From positions 62,001 to 126,000 of the forward strand of contig SWDT01000012.1 in the NCBI GenBank assembly GCA_009193035.1: DNA of 64,000 nucleotides, given 5' to 3'. A model generated the notes under the pieces. The model was given only the letters and a program-made list of their open reading frames with translations, was not told the origin of the DNA and searched no databases. This DNA is from Halicephalobus mephisto. Taxonomy: Eukaryota > Nematoda > Chromadorea > Rhabditida > Panagrolaimidae. Positions within the stretch are counted from its first letter, which is position 1; the number at the start of each line of letters is the position of its first letter. This document shows positions 45,270 through 56,522 of this stretch, in pieces. The position numbers and the translations under genes are program-made.

Positions 45270-46298
45270 TTGTTTCTCATATCTTAAATCTAAAAAATAA
45301 ATCTCTGCTAAAATTTCTTCTGTCACACAAATTTATCTAATCAGATTAAAAAACAAAGAAATTGTTAAAATGAAATAGAGATAAACATAAAAAGTGGTTA
45401 CAGAGTCAGAAACAAGTGACTAGTCTTAAATTCAGAATTTCTTTCATACATTAGGGATTATTCTACATAATTTGGCACCTATAACACAAAGTTTTATAAC
45501 ATCTTTTAGGTTAAAAAAGTATTTGAAATGAGATAGTCAGACTTGGATTCCATATTTGTAATTAAATTCAATCCTCTACGTTTCATATCTACACAAATAA
45601 AAGCATAACTTTTGTCCTCAGAGCAAATGGAAATCGTCACTATTATTTCTACTTTTTGTTACAAAAGTCAAATATTCATGGAAAATGTGACGATTGTGCT
45701 GCATTTTGCAATTGTTACGGGACCAAAAGTTATACTTTTTGTGTATACCAATTGTTTAAAGCTGACCTTTGTCAAGTAAACAATTCGCTGGATATTCAGA
45801 AAATTTATATCCAATGAATTCCATCATTCTGAGTCCAAATTAAATACTTAGTCTGAGGCTTTTTTAAATAAAATTGTAGTTTATGAAGTTGTTTTTAGAG
45901 TTGATCTATCGAAAAATTTTCCTCATGCCTTCAAGCTTTTGACCTTAACTGAAAAGCTTTAGAAATTTGTTCAAAAGTAAATGTATTTAATATTTTATAT
46001 CAAACGTCCCCACTTTTCATAATAGTGTAAGTATATAGAACCTAAGCTAGTCTGACTTTGTTCAATTTTATCATTAGATTATTCTATTGTGCAAATATTC
46101 AACAAGAACAAGACAAAAAGATCTTCTTCCTGTAAAACAGAGATTCTTTTGTCGAAGATAAAAATCTTCCTAACAAGTATTTTTGATTAAGTAGATTTAA
46201 ATCATCGAAAAAGTTGAAAATCTTGTGAATCTAAATCTTGATCTTGAAGGCGGAGAATTATATTATTTTTAGAAGAAATCTTTCAATTGGTTTACAAA
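45270..46298. other. Intergenic between divergent genes
   Basis: AT-rich. It should contain the sulfotransferase upstream region and the zinc-finger promoter. A short acceptor-like TTTTTAG at about 46265-46271, 28 bases before the zinc-finger ATG, may be a trans-splice site. No other element was seen. Confidence 0.45.
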
Positions 46299-46730
46299 AT
46301 GAATTCATCCTCGTTTTTAAATTTTGTAAATTTATCTACTCATCCCTATAATCTTCCATGTTCCTCTGTTATATTTCAACCATCACCAGTAGACAAAGAG
46401 AATCCAAGACTTATTCAGTATGAACAAATGATTGTCTCAAAACTCTTGCAGAAAGCTGTTGAAAAAAGATGTCGAGTGATGGGAGATTCTTCACAGTTTT
46501 TCAAAGTCTATAGATGCGATTTCTGCGGAAAAGTTTTCAAATTCCCTTCTAATTTACTTGAACACAAAACTCTCCATATTCCTGGCAATGATCACTTTTA
46601 CCAGTGTCCAATATGTCCCAAAAAGTGTCGTCTTAAAGGAAATCTCAAGAAACATTTAAGTAAACATTTTAAGAACAAGTCGAACGTTGATCAATTTTGG
46701 TCTATTTTTATTAAGATCTTTGGAAATTAA
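46299..46730 (+). CDS. Small C2H2 zinc-finger protein, single exon
   Basis: 143 aa from ATG 46299, uninterrupted. The N-terminal ~70 residues are Ser/Asn/Pro-containing without a recognised domain. A helical segment (RLIQYEQMIVSKLLQKAVEKR) leads into two C2H2 fingers: YRCDFCGKVFKFPSNLLEHKTLH (Cys-X2-Cys, His-X3-His) and YQCPICPKKCRLKGNLKKHLSKH. The fingers are joined by an HIPGNDHF linker, so they are probably DNA-binding. A short tail follows. No orthologue name is claimed. The lack of introns and an isolated position in AT-rich DNA could mean a fast-evolving nematode-specific gene. Confidence 0.75.
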   Translation: MNSSSFLNFVNLSTHPYNLPCSSVIFQPSPVDKENPRLIQYEQMIVSKLLQKAVEKRCRVMGDSSQFFKVYRCDFCGKVFKFPSNLLEHKTLHIPGNDHFYQCPICPKKCRLKGNLKKHLSKHFKNKSNVDQFWSIFIKIFGN

Positions 46731-48938
46731 TTTTTTTCTTAATATTAGCAGTTAATAAACTTTTGAAAGAATCTAAGTGACCTTAAAGACAGGAAGAAAT
46801 TTATAATTAGTCAAAGTTGATCTGTTATCGAATTTTAATCCTACAAAAGCTAAAACTTTTGAGATCTGATAACAAATACGAACATTGTTATTATATTCAA
46901 ATTCAATGATAATTACCAACTTTCATGAACAATGGAATTTACCAGTTATTGATTTCCTATAATTTAATTCTTTAACTTAATAGCAGTTAATAAATTAGTT
47001 TAAATTTTATGCAAAGATTCAAACAGTAAATAGTTACATAGTTAAGTTGTAGATGGGAGAGAAGAACAAGATTTTGGTTATAAGAAATTCCTCTTATGTA
47101 CAGATAATCTCCACGGAATAAGATTTTAAACAGAAGTATCTTGATTAAAATTGGACGCTTGAATTTTATTAGCTTTAATTGAATCGCTTACGAATTAAAC
47201 CATTGACGTGAAGTTCTCAATTTCCGGATATGCAGACTAGGTTTTGAAAGAAAACAGTACCTTATATAGAAGATATAGCAAACAATTGCAGTGCATAACA
47301 AGTCTATAGATAAGCGTGAAACATATCATAGGAAAGAAGGACCTCTGGTGACAGTTATTTGATTCTGAACTATTGATGAATGGACACTAATGCTTCATCA
47401 TCATCGACAACAAAAGTTAAAATATTGAAGCAAATACCATTATCTTCAATGATAGCTTCTTACATGTATCTGAAAAAGTGATCCTCTACTAATGGTCGTT
47501 GTCATCGCTTAGAAGATTCACATGAAGATTACAAACTACTACTACATTGCCTTTTCTTGTTATAATTTATTTCTCTTGTACGCACAATTAGAATTAAGAT
47601 GAAATGGAAGGAAAGAAATTGATTGACCAAGAAACGTTGATGCAATGTTTCATAATATGCGAAGCTCTACTACTACATTAGGAAGGTAAATTAATTCATA
47701 GTAACTATATTATATAATATCTATTGTTTTCTTCGAATATTTCTACTTCTTCACGTTTTTTGTAACTAAATAAGGGGCTAAATGAAAACGTAGTTAAACT
47801 TTATAAATCCTTATGAACTCATGGTAAAAAATAAGTCTGCAGAAAAATTTTCCTGATGGTCCTTTTATTTTTGTATTCAACCAGCTTTCCGTCAAGCTCA
47901 AATTTCAATTTTAATTTTTGTTCATCCTTGTTTGTAATCGTGATTATCCTTTTTGCTATCTAGTTCTTTAAACTTTCAACAGATAATCATCTTGATTTTT
48001 TTTGGTAATTGCTATAGATTGTATGCACTTCAAATTTCGTTATTTAATTTGATCTCGTAAACATTTTTGAAGAAATCTTAACAAATAAGAGCTTGACTGT
48101 TAGAGAAAGGTAAAGGCAATCAAATAGTATGAGCACTTGTTTCAATAGAATAAGTAAAGAATTCAAAATGAATAATCTAGACTACATAAATTGTTCCTTA
48201 GGTGAAAATGGTGGAACAGAAGATATAAGATAAATAATAATTCTTTCCTCAAAGATTCCTTTGCTTACATGATTGTCAACGAAATCGAAAACCAAAGGCA
48301 ACCCATTGGCCAAGAACACGCAATCATTAAACCATACTTTGCTAACGTGCCCTCAGAACTGACTATTAAAAGAAAACACGCGCTCGTGCCGCGCACTGTT
48401 TAGAATTATGAACTTGATACAATTTCCTATGATCATAATTATTATTCTCTCCTACTTATTATCATCACTATTTGTTTTATTATATTATGGTAGTTTTAAT
48501 TCAGCATGGCTAATAACGAAAAAAAACTAGGCTCTTCTTTTTCATTACTTTTATGATATAAGCAACTAGTGAAACACCGAATGACTAACAAAGAATTCTA
48601 CGACTAAATAAACAAGATATTCGAATCCATTAGAAAAAAATTAAAATTGTGCAAGCAGAAGTTGGAAAAATCACTAAAAGTAGCACAAATAATTCAGTTT
48701 CGAAATGAAACTGATAAAATAATTAAAATAAAAGATTTAGTCGAAGTAATTAAAGTAAAAATAAAAAAGCAGTATAAGAAAATTATGGAGCAAATGTAGG
48801 AATTTTAGAATTATCAAAGACAAAGCTGACGGGAAAGAAAGATATTAGGAAGAGAAGAAATAAAGAAAATCATAATTTATTAAATGTGATATTAAAAGGT
48901 AAAGAAACTATGGACAAAGTAGAAATTCTGATCATAAC
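46731..48938. other. AT-rich intergenic with short decayed frames
   Basis: Nothing intact was found. Two protein-like but short stretches occur: about 48270-48395 (+; MIVNEIENQRQPIGQEH..., GC-richer than its surroundings, ending TAG) and about 48580-48800 (+; a lysine-rich helical frame with an internal TAA). They might be remnants of an element or gene, but there is no family match. A solo LTR follows at 48939. Confidence 0.4.
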
Positions 48939-49167
48939 TGTTGGATTGCGCACAATCTATTTGAGTGCAAGTCACACAGCGTTGGTTCCGAGGGAAAATA
49001 CCCTGAGGACCAACAAAAGGCGTACAATAGTCTTTTGGCGACAATTTTAAGATTGCGCAGTAATTTTTGTAGAATTGTGATTTATCTGGTACCTTTGGCC
49101 CCATAAAGTTGTTTATATATACTTCTCATCTACACACGGATCCGGAGCCTCTAGCTACAATCTAACG
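48939..49167 (+). mobile_element. Solo LTR of a retrotransposon, 229 bases, TSD ATAAC
   Basis: Aligns end to end with 53954-54182, also 229 bases. It starts TGTTGGATTG and ends CAATCTAACG, so the expected terminal CA has mutated. It is flanked by the direct repeat ATAAC (48934-48938 and 49168-49172), the 5-base target duplication typical of Gypsy and BEL/Pao-type elements. No internal gag-pol region adjoins it, so it is a recombination remnant. This copy is older-looking than the one at 53.95 kb. Orientation is assigned from the poly(A)-like CCCCATAAAG near the 3' end. Confidence 0.82.
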
Positions 49168-49172
49168 ATAAC

Positions 49173-50021
49173 CTTTTGTGAAAACCAAAAATTCGAAGAA
49201 GGTGATGAAAATGATAGAAAAATCGAAAAATTCTTAAAAGTGTTAAACAAAAAATCAACTTCATATAACAACACTACTAAGGAAATAATGATATATTAAA
49301 AGGAAGATCTTGCAAGAAAAAAGATCGAAGGAAGAAAGAAAGTGTTATGGACGCTGACATGTTACGTACAATCCTTTTTAAATTTAGTAGAAGATATTCT
49401 GTTTTTCCAATTTGTAATAATTATCCTATAATATAACTCGAAGATAATAAACATAAAACATGCAATAAGAGAACACAGAGAAAGATAACAACAATAAATA
49501 TTTCACTGTCACGTAAAATCATTGGCTACAAGCCTAAGCAATTCCAAATGTAAGAATTTTTGCCCAACTTTACATGCCTCTGAAAGCAACCGAGCTTTCA
49601 CAGCTGCAAGAAACTTTGAGTTCTGCAATATTTGTAAGTTTTGTCAAAATATCTAAATTTAAATCAATGCAATTTATATACTGAAATTGCATTCTTAATT
49701 ATCCAGTTACTACCAATGCTATTTCACCAAAACTATTTCAAAAATAAATTTATAATCACTAACTTCAAAAATACTTTCAGAATGTTCATTTGCTATTTTT
49801 GATAGAGATCCACAATTGAAAAAAGTTTTATACATAATTGGAAATGAAAGAAATTTAATAATTATACATCCATATTTATCATTTGCAAATAACGTTCGGA
49901 TATTTCTTGCCTCAAATATAGTTGGACTATCGATTATGAATCTAATTCGGGGATAACAGAACATTCAAATGTTTGTTCTAAAATAAGATCATGAATCTTA
50001 TTTACGTTGATGTTTTTAGCC
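49173..50021. other. Intergenic; last ~240 bases are duplicated FkbM-gene 3' flank
   Basis: 49173-49780 is AT-rich with nothing recognised. From about 49780 it matches the flank after the 6.1 kb gene. A minus-strand frame (49719-49964; FIIDSPTIFEARN..., KIANEHSESIF) is open here, and its first half is also open in the other copy. Confidence 0.45.
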
Positions 50022-51575
50022 CTATTTGTCATTGAACCCAAGATAGGCATATCTACATCTATTGTCTTGGACGTTAATCATGTAACTTCTTCTGAACCAC
50101 CCTGGAGTATGGTCAATGTTCAAGTAGAGATATTTTCCCTTTTCCGTCATTTTCAAAAAGACTGCTAATTGGTCTAGGGCATTTTGTTCCCTGGGATCAT
50201 GGAACTCTATGTTGATCTGACAGATTGGAGGATAGAGTTCTGGGTAATCTGGAAAATAAAATTATCCAAGTTAATTGGTGAACAAAGAGAATTACCAATC
50301 ATATGTTTCCAGAGATCGTACTCATTCCCTTCAATATCCATCAACAACAAATCAATCACTTTTCCATCATTATATTTCTCAAGAAGCTCAATGAAAGAAA
50401 AGTGATCGAGTTGTTCAGTATGGTAGTTTTTGTTCGTGTTTCCGATGATACTAGAATTATAAACTCCGCTTTTAACTCCCACAAGACCCTTGATATATTT
50501 TCCATTTAATCTACGTTTATAAAGCCATCCCGAAGAGTACTCATTCGGGTCAACTCCGAGGAATTTGCATTGGGGATACTTGGCAAGAAGAGCTTCTTCT
50601 GCGTTAATATCTCTTCCTATTCCGAGGGTGATGACGTTACAGTCTTCGTCAGCGTAGATTGGCTGAACAAAGTATTTTAATTCATCGAGAGCTCGAAGCT
50701 TTTGAATGGGAAGCAAATCGACAACAGGTCGGGAACATTCCTGAAGAGTAGGAATTAGGGAATAAGAAAATTGAGAGGTCTTACATTTACGTTGGATTCG
50801 AGACTTCTCCATTCTTTGGTAAAATTACCGTCAATTGAGGCTCTTAGTCTACTAGCCAAGCAGGAAAGACTTTGTTGAATTATTTCGTCTGTTAACTCGT
50901 TCTGAAATGATTGTTCTAATAATCAGGTTTTATGAATAATGAGAATACAGAATATTAGATAGGGTTCTAGCATTGTTCGTAACGTGTTAGATGCTTTTTG
51001 GACGTTATAGATGAATTTAAACATCGTATTCTAAAATTTCGGAACACGTTGAAAATGTTAGGAATGTGTTTTAATAAAATTTCTTTAGTTTGTAAAACAG
51101 TACAACTTCTAAATTATTTTAAATGTTCGATTTTAAATAGTTAAATGTTTTGATCCAAATTTCTCACCGATTTCCATCTATTAATTCGTGTATTTAACGG
51201 ATTCTTCTCAGCTAATCCCACTGATTTCTTTTCTTTACCATTAGAGAATGCAATATTACACAAAGCAATAAATAATATGGTCATGAGAATCATCATAATC
51301 ACCCTCATTCTATATGACATTTGTAGTTCATTATAAGAAACCATTGCTGCTATCGATGCAGGTGGTTGATTTTGATATATTTCCTTTTCTCTTTCACCCG
51401 ATGATGTTCATCGAATAGAATATAGACAATTGTTTTTGCGATTTTCCTGAAGAAAGTAAAAATAAAATCTAATTTTATTCTCAAATCTAGATAACTGAAC
51501 ACCCATTTTCTTGATAAATCAAGTTCTGTTTCTCAAGCCAGTAGAAGTGAAAAGATTGATGAATACCATTTAAAA
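49780..51575. repeat. Inverted duplication, copy 2 (partner 5885-7675)
   Basis: Reverse-complement copy of 5885-7675, covering the 3' flank, the whole FkbM-like gene, its upstream spacer and the extreme 3' end of a GT92 gene. The two copies are about 44 kb apart in opposite orientation. Confidence 0.85.
50022..51344 (-). CDS. FkbM-like (Methyltransf_21) type II membrane protein, inverted duplicate
   Basis: Exons 51168-51344, 50785-50901, 50296-50740 and 50022-50248 give 321 aa, the same exon lengths as the 6.1 kb gene. Motifs are the same: NVITLGIGRDINAEEAL, CKFLGVDPNEYSSGW and LLLMDIEGNEYDLW. Exons 2-4 differ at only a few codons (for example GRDI for GRDV, DPNE for DPDE, KRRL for RHRL). 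Exon 1, which encodes the cytoplasmic tail, anchor (VIMMILMTILFIALCNIAF) and start of the stem, differs at nearly half its residues. Intron 2 (50741-50784) is 44 bases, so unspliced RNA would be frameshifted. All splice signals and the frame are intact, so it is probably functional. Confidence 0.83.
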
Positions 51576-51669
51576 TATTAAGAATACCCACAAAAGTGAA
51601 TGTTCTTATAATATCGTAATATGCAGCAAAAAATAACTGTGACATAACAATTTCACCCATTCCGAACAA
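51487..51669 (-). pseudogene. GT92 3'-end fragment
   Basis: Ends EKQNLIYQENGCSVI, identical to the C-terminus of the 4.1 kb GT92 gene, preceded by a degraded stretch (HQSFHFYWL for HESFHLYLP). It lies next to the duplicated FkbM-like gene exactly as the GT92 3' end does at 5.9 kb, so it was carried along in the inverted duplication and the rest of the gene was lost. The catalytic core and DxD motif are absent. Confidence 0.75.
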
Positions 51670-52621
51670 ATGAAGTCCAAATTTTACCCAACCTTTGCTT
51701 CAGATCTCTTAGAGGCACATTTTCCATTATACGATTTTTTACAGCGATTATGTTGATTAACAATATCTAACCAGATAGTTTGTTGTTAAAGTATTCTAAA
51801 GTTCATTATTCGAATCTTCAATAAAGATGAGATACTATCATTCTAGCTAGGAACATAAATACAGTATATTGTCATTGCAGACACTTCTAATAATTATATC
51901 AGTGTTGACGCCTCCACAGAATAAGAATCAAGATATAGTAAATGAAAGTAGAGCATTTACAAAACAAAAAAGATTATATTTAAGAAAAAAATATATGGAT
52001 CTAAATTTCAATTATTAATTTTTTCTTAAATCGCAATTAAATCTTAAAAAATAAATCTATATCAAAGCTTTTTGTTATGTCGATTTGTCCAGTGAGATTT
52101 AAAAACAATAGAATTAGAAAAACGTATAAAACACAAAAAAATACCAACTAATTCTCTAGTTAAAATTAAAGGTGAGGTATCATATTCTTAGAATTCGAAT
52201 TTGCAGCTTTCACTGATTTCATAATTAGAATCTAACCAACATTGTGTTTAATAAATGTGTATCGTCCTCAATTTCCAATGTTTTCAAGTTCCAACTTCCG
52301 GAGTTATACCCTAAAAAATTCATAAAATATATTCTTTCAGTTTTGAGATGTAAAAAAATGGGAGTATGTGTTGGAAAATTCTTTTACAATGATTAAAGGC
52401 AAAGAATGAGATAACCTCATCATTTGGTCAGTGTCACATTCAGGTATAGACTTCCAAATTAAACCAATTATTCAAATACAAGTGCAATTTGTTGTCTTTT
52501 AAGAGTTATCAAAATTTTTACTTCCAAACTGTATACAGAAAACTATATCGGCGTAAACTAAATCTTGAAAAACTATATTGATAATCATAACCAATTCAAT
52601 TAATAAAAAGTGACAATAATA
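51670..52621. other. AT-rich intergenic, no gene seen
   Basis: Between the GT92 fragment and the 3' end of the 52.6 kb sulfotransferase. No open frame with motifs, no repeat and no RNA gene was recognised. Confidence 0.5.
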
Positions 52622-54680
52622 CTAGAATGTAGGCAATTGGAATCCTAGAAGTTTGTAGTCCCAATAATACATCCTTATAATGTATTCCATAAGGAAAGGA
52701 CTTGATCTTAATCTTTTTTCAATGAACATTCTGGCATCGGAAGTGACAGTGGACTGAACTGTTCTTCCACCTGTTAGCTGATCTCTTATGAATTTTAACG
52801 ATTCTTCTGAAACTTTCTGCTTGCGGAAGAAATAAAAAAGATCATCTATATATTTCTCGGTATACTGCGGGACAGAAGAATAATTGAGGAGTTTGTACTT
52901 CTGAATTTCGGACGAGAAATTGCAGTTCCTGAATAATTCATTTTAAATTTAAATCTGAAATCTCTCATACCATGCTTGTGGGAAAAAATGAAGGTCTTCA
53001 TAAGTTTTTCCAGAAACTTCCGAAACCGAACTCTCCATAATCCTTTCATATTCTGTAATTACGAAACAAGTCATATTTCTGAAACAACCATTACAGCCAT
53101 TCTTTCTAGGTTGTCTGGAATTTATGAATGAGCAAATGTTAAACTTGAAGTTCACTACCTAATGCATTTGTCGACATAGGCAGAGGTGAATCTTTCTATC
53201 GGATCCCTGATGGGTGCAAGATAAAGCCAATCATTATCTTCATGATAAGTCAAATTCAACAACTCCCTCGCTTGAGCAATGGAAGTGTACTCGTTTTGAT
53301 TCCAACACAATCTAAAATTTGCGGCAATTATATAACTATTTGGAATGGAATCTTATAACTTCTAGGTAATGAAAAACTAACCGAAATTTATAACCTTCAA
53401 GAGTGAAAATACGGTTAGCTTGTTTGAACTTCTCTTCATTAAACAAGAAACACATTAAGGCTTGAAGTACTGTAGACATATTTTTCCGAATAATACATGT
53501 CAGAGTTTTGTAAGAAGGAGCAGACTAAAACGAAGGATTCATTATAGTTGAAGAATATATTAGATACCATCTAAGGTTGAGACACAACTATCAACTTTGT
53601 AGAAATAAACTTTTGAGAAAATTTCTAAAGCGTTTCAGAATTTCGTTAAAATTTCCAGAATTATCTAAAATCAAGTAAAAATTTTTGGAATTAACGACTA
53701 TGAAGTGTTGAATTCTTCATGATACTACAACGATTGCTGTTAATACAACTGCAATGACCGTCGTTGTTTTTAAATATAATAAGATTTCTCAATTCTCATT
53801 GATTTACAGCTAATTTTGTATCTGTTTTAAGAACTAAAATTGACTATTGTGCTCATGATGACTAATTAAAATCGCTCTCAAAGGATAAAGATCTAAAGTA
53901 CTATTCAATAAATAGATATTGATTCTGTCACAAACAATATTAACATTTCTAACTGTAGGATTGTGCGTGATCTATTTGAGCGCAAGCCACACCGCGTTGG
54001 TCCCAAAGGGAAATACCCTGAGGATCGACGAAAGGCGTACGATTGTCTTTTGGCGGCAATTTAGAGATTGCGCAATATTTATGATAGAGTTGTGTTTTAT
54101 CTCGTGCCTGAGGCCCCAATAAAGTTATTCCCATTTATTTGTATCTACACGCGGATCCGGATTCCCCAGCGACGATCCAACACTAACATAAGCTTGGTAA
54201 CAAAATTTTGTACGAAGAGACTTACCCTTAACGATGCTTGCATATCCTTAAACTTTGTTGCACATCTTTTTTCGTCGCTACCAATACAAAGGGTATTTAT
54301 CCATTCGGGGTCAGAGAAATCTGTTCCAAAAGCACTGCTTGTTGGTAATAACTAGATTTTCATATTATTAATTTCTTTTCAAATGTATGTGAACTTACAT
54401 CGCTATTTCTTTTCTTCAAACTGTTCATACGAGAAAGATTAATTATGCTTTTGGCTCGTTGATATTCATGATATCTCAAATTTGCAATTAATTCTTTATC
54501 AGAAAAGGTTTTCTTTAATGGCTGATTGAGTTCGAATAAAGATGGAGTAGTAGTATTTGGCTTAGTAATATAAATATAATATATAGTCATGATAAATATT
54601 ACTGGTAGATATAGTAATGTTGATAGTTTCAAAGGACAATATCCAAAAAATCGAACCTTAGAGTTGAACATCTTCAACAT
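52622..54680 (-). CDS. Carbohydrate sulfotransferase, intact, with a solo LTR in intron 2
   Basis: Exons 54399-54680, 54226-54351, 53382-53524, 53159-53311, 52971-53114 and 52622-52928 give 384 aa. The anchor is at about 20-39 (LSTLLYLPVIFIMTIYYIYI). PAPS-site segments are APSYKTLTCIIRKNMST and LAPIRDPIERFTSAYVDKC. The Cys cluster CNGCFRNMTCF and the C-terminal SPFLMEYIIRMYYWDYKLLG follow. Exon 6, its 3' flank, intron 4 and the end of exon 4 are almost identical to the 33.1 kb gene, whereas exons 1-3 and 5 are not. Intron 2 (53525-54225) holds a 229-base solo LTR without disturbing splice sites. Its upstream region is mirrored before the 58.3 kb pseudogene. All splice sites and the frame are intact. 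Confidence 0.87.
53954..54182 (+). mobile_element. Solo LTR, 229 bases, TSD CTAAC
   Basis: Starts TGTAGGATTG, ends GACGATCCAACA (TG...CA termini in a short inverted repeat). Flanked by CTAAC on both sides (53949-53953 and 54183-54187). It contains CCCCAATAAAGTT, a poly(A) signal on the plus strand, antisense to the host sulfotransferase gene. Same length as the copy at 48.94 kb and recognisably similar throughout. No internal retrotransposon sequence remains. Confidence 0.88.
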
Positions 54681-54990
54681 GTTGTAAAAGACGAGATTTG
54701 AAGAAATACTCTTTGGTTCTGGATTTCAGATACCCGTTTCCCTTATATCGGGAATAAAATCTCAGAAACTAAATCTACGCAAAACCATTTTGTTACTTCT
54801 CTAATCAGATTCAAAAACAAAGAAACTCTGTAGACACAAAGCATGGAATTCAACCGACGTACAAACTTTAAAATCCCACAACTCCACTCAGTCGACGTTT
54901 CAGAAACACAACCGAGGTGCAAGACAGTCTTCGACAACATTCACCTCTACATCGGTCCCAATCTGGTTTCTCAGAAAGCAGAGAATATCG
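54681..54990. repeat. Mirror arm (inverted copy at 57965-58259)
   Basis: The ~310 bases upstream of the 52.6 kb gene's ATG reappear in inverted orientation upstream of the 58.3 kb gene's ATG, almost unchanged. It includes the CCGATATAAGGGAAACGGG promoter segment. The inner edge, around GAACCAGATT, joins sulfotransferase pseudogene sequence on the left and unrelated sequence on the right. Confidence 0.82.
54741..54750 (-). promoter_or_regulatory. TATA-like element (GATATAAGG) of the 52.6 kb gene
   Basis: About 60 bases before ATG 54680, conserved exactly in the mirrored promoter at 58191-58200. Confidence 0.5.
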
Positions 54991-55395
54991 GCTTCGCATC
55001 CAAAACAGTATTTTGGATGGGTTTCCCAAATCTTGTGTATTTGTCGAGGAACCCACTGATGAACCTTTCTACAGGCTCTCTGACCACGACCAGATGTGTC
55101 CAGAGAGATGCATTCTCATCTGTATAGTTGGAATTTTCCTTCTCTTAAACGGAAAGAATAGTCAAAGCTTCATTATTCATTCCATAGATTCTACAGAGGA
55201 AGAGACTATATAGGAGTGAAAAGACAAAAACAATGCTCAACCCCACAGATTGTCTAGTGATAGTCCTCTTGTTCTTCAAAAACTTGTCTGCATCGTACAG
55301 TAAACATACAATAGTACTCATTGAGGAAGACATGATATTTGGAATTGCACAAATGTTCAATTTATACCGAAGTATGAACTAAGATTAACTTTTTA
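54960..55395 (-). pseudogene. Truncated sulfotransferase pseudogene, mirror partner of 56.5-57.6 kb
   Basis: Homologous to the middle of the 56.5 kb copy in opposite orientation: RYKLNICAIPNIMSSSMST (5' PAPS region), then FCRIYGMNNEAL, then an in-frame TAA, then ASLWTHLVVVREPVERFISG, identical to the partner over about 95 bases. It has the same frame offset before CFGC as its partner, then breaks off into the mirror arm. The corresponding ATG has become ATC, and exon 1 and the C-terminal part are missing. Confidence 0.75.
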
Positions 55396-55579
55396 ATACC
55401 TCCATAATAGTAGAAAAATGTATGGGATATTGTGATTAATGGTGAAAAAGTGACTTAACAATAGTTGTAGTATTCACCTAAATAGTTGAACAACGTAAGG
55501 GATCCAATCCGACATTTTTTACCTATAGGAAAGTAGAATCTTGAGCAAAATGGTTAAAATCACAATTTTCAGTAGAATA

Positions 55580-56522
55580 TACGTCATAGAATATTGTGGA
55601 TAATTTGATTTTCGTTCACATTGAAATGTGCTTTTGAATTTCGTTCATATAATAGACGAGCATCATCGTTATTGACTATTAAAGTAAAAGTAGAGTGGTT
55701 GATTGGATCTAGGAGTTTCAGTCATTCTTTGCAGCTCTGAGAGCGGTTTCTTTGTTGTTTCCGGAAAGTAGAACTTCTACGAAATTTCTTCCAGTGCCGT
55801 GATCTACGAAGAGATCGACGCAAAATCAAAGTAAAATTGCGAAATTTGCACACAACGCCCGGGCAAGCGGCTAGTACCTCCTCACCCATTTCAGGTTATT
55901 TCTCAATCTGAATTCCGTAGTTTTACCCGCAATATACGTTATGTTATGTGTGGGAAAAAGGAATATCTAGGGCAAATAGCAGTTTTAACATCTGAAACGA
56001 CATTAACAGGGTCAAAATGAAATTCATATTTCGATATGCAAGATTATTTTATCAACATTTCAAAGAACATGAACCAATTTTCTACCATGGATAATTAAAG
56101 CCTTCAACATTCGTTGTCCTTATTAACTAAATTGTATTGTTACTAACAATTTATAAATAAAAAAATTTTCGAATATAATTCCCCATATCATTATTAAGGA
56201 ATAACCTGAAATGGGTGTGGAGGTACTAGCCGCTTGCCCGGGCGTTGTGTGCAAATTTCGCAATTTTACTTTGATTTTGCGTCGATCCCTTCGTAGATCA
56301 CAGCACTGGAAGAAATTTCGTAGAAGTTCTACTTTCCGGAAACAACAAAGAAACCGCTCTCAGAGCTGCAAAGAATGACTGAAACTCCTAGATCCAATCA
56401 ACCACTCTACTTTTATCTCGGTAAGTAGTAGCGGCGATGATTATCGTCCATTATATAAACCAAATTCGAAAACATGTTTTTATGTGAACGGGAATGAAAT
56501 TATGATCAAGTTATTGACCTCA
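55580..56522. repeat. Large palindrome: arms 55580-55903 and 56199-56522, spacer 295 bases
   Basis: The arms are inverted copies. Inner ~240 bases are near-perfect (for example CGCCCGGGCAAGCGGCTAG against its complement). Outer parts, including ATTATATAAACC and TGTGAACG, are more diverged. The right arm contains the TATA box and start codon of the 56.5 kb sulfotransferase copy, and the left arm continues into its mirror pseudogene. The spacer 55904-56198 is AT-rich with no gene. Confidence 0.85.

Noticed and set aside
47340..47420. Weak resemblance to the 3' end of a sulfotransferase exon 6 (GTTATTTGATT.TGAA)
   Set aside because: Only a short AT-rich match with no open frame; not distinguishable from chance by eye.
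48580..48800. Lysine-rich frame just before the 48.94 kb LTR as a retrotransposon gag/pol remnant
   Set aside because: No reverse transcriptase, protease or zinc-knuckle motif, and the LTR is flanked on both sides by its target duplication, so no internal sequence adjoins it.
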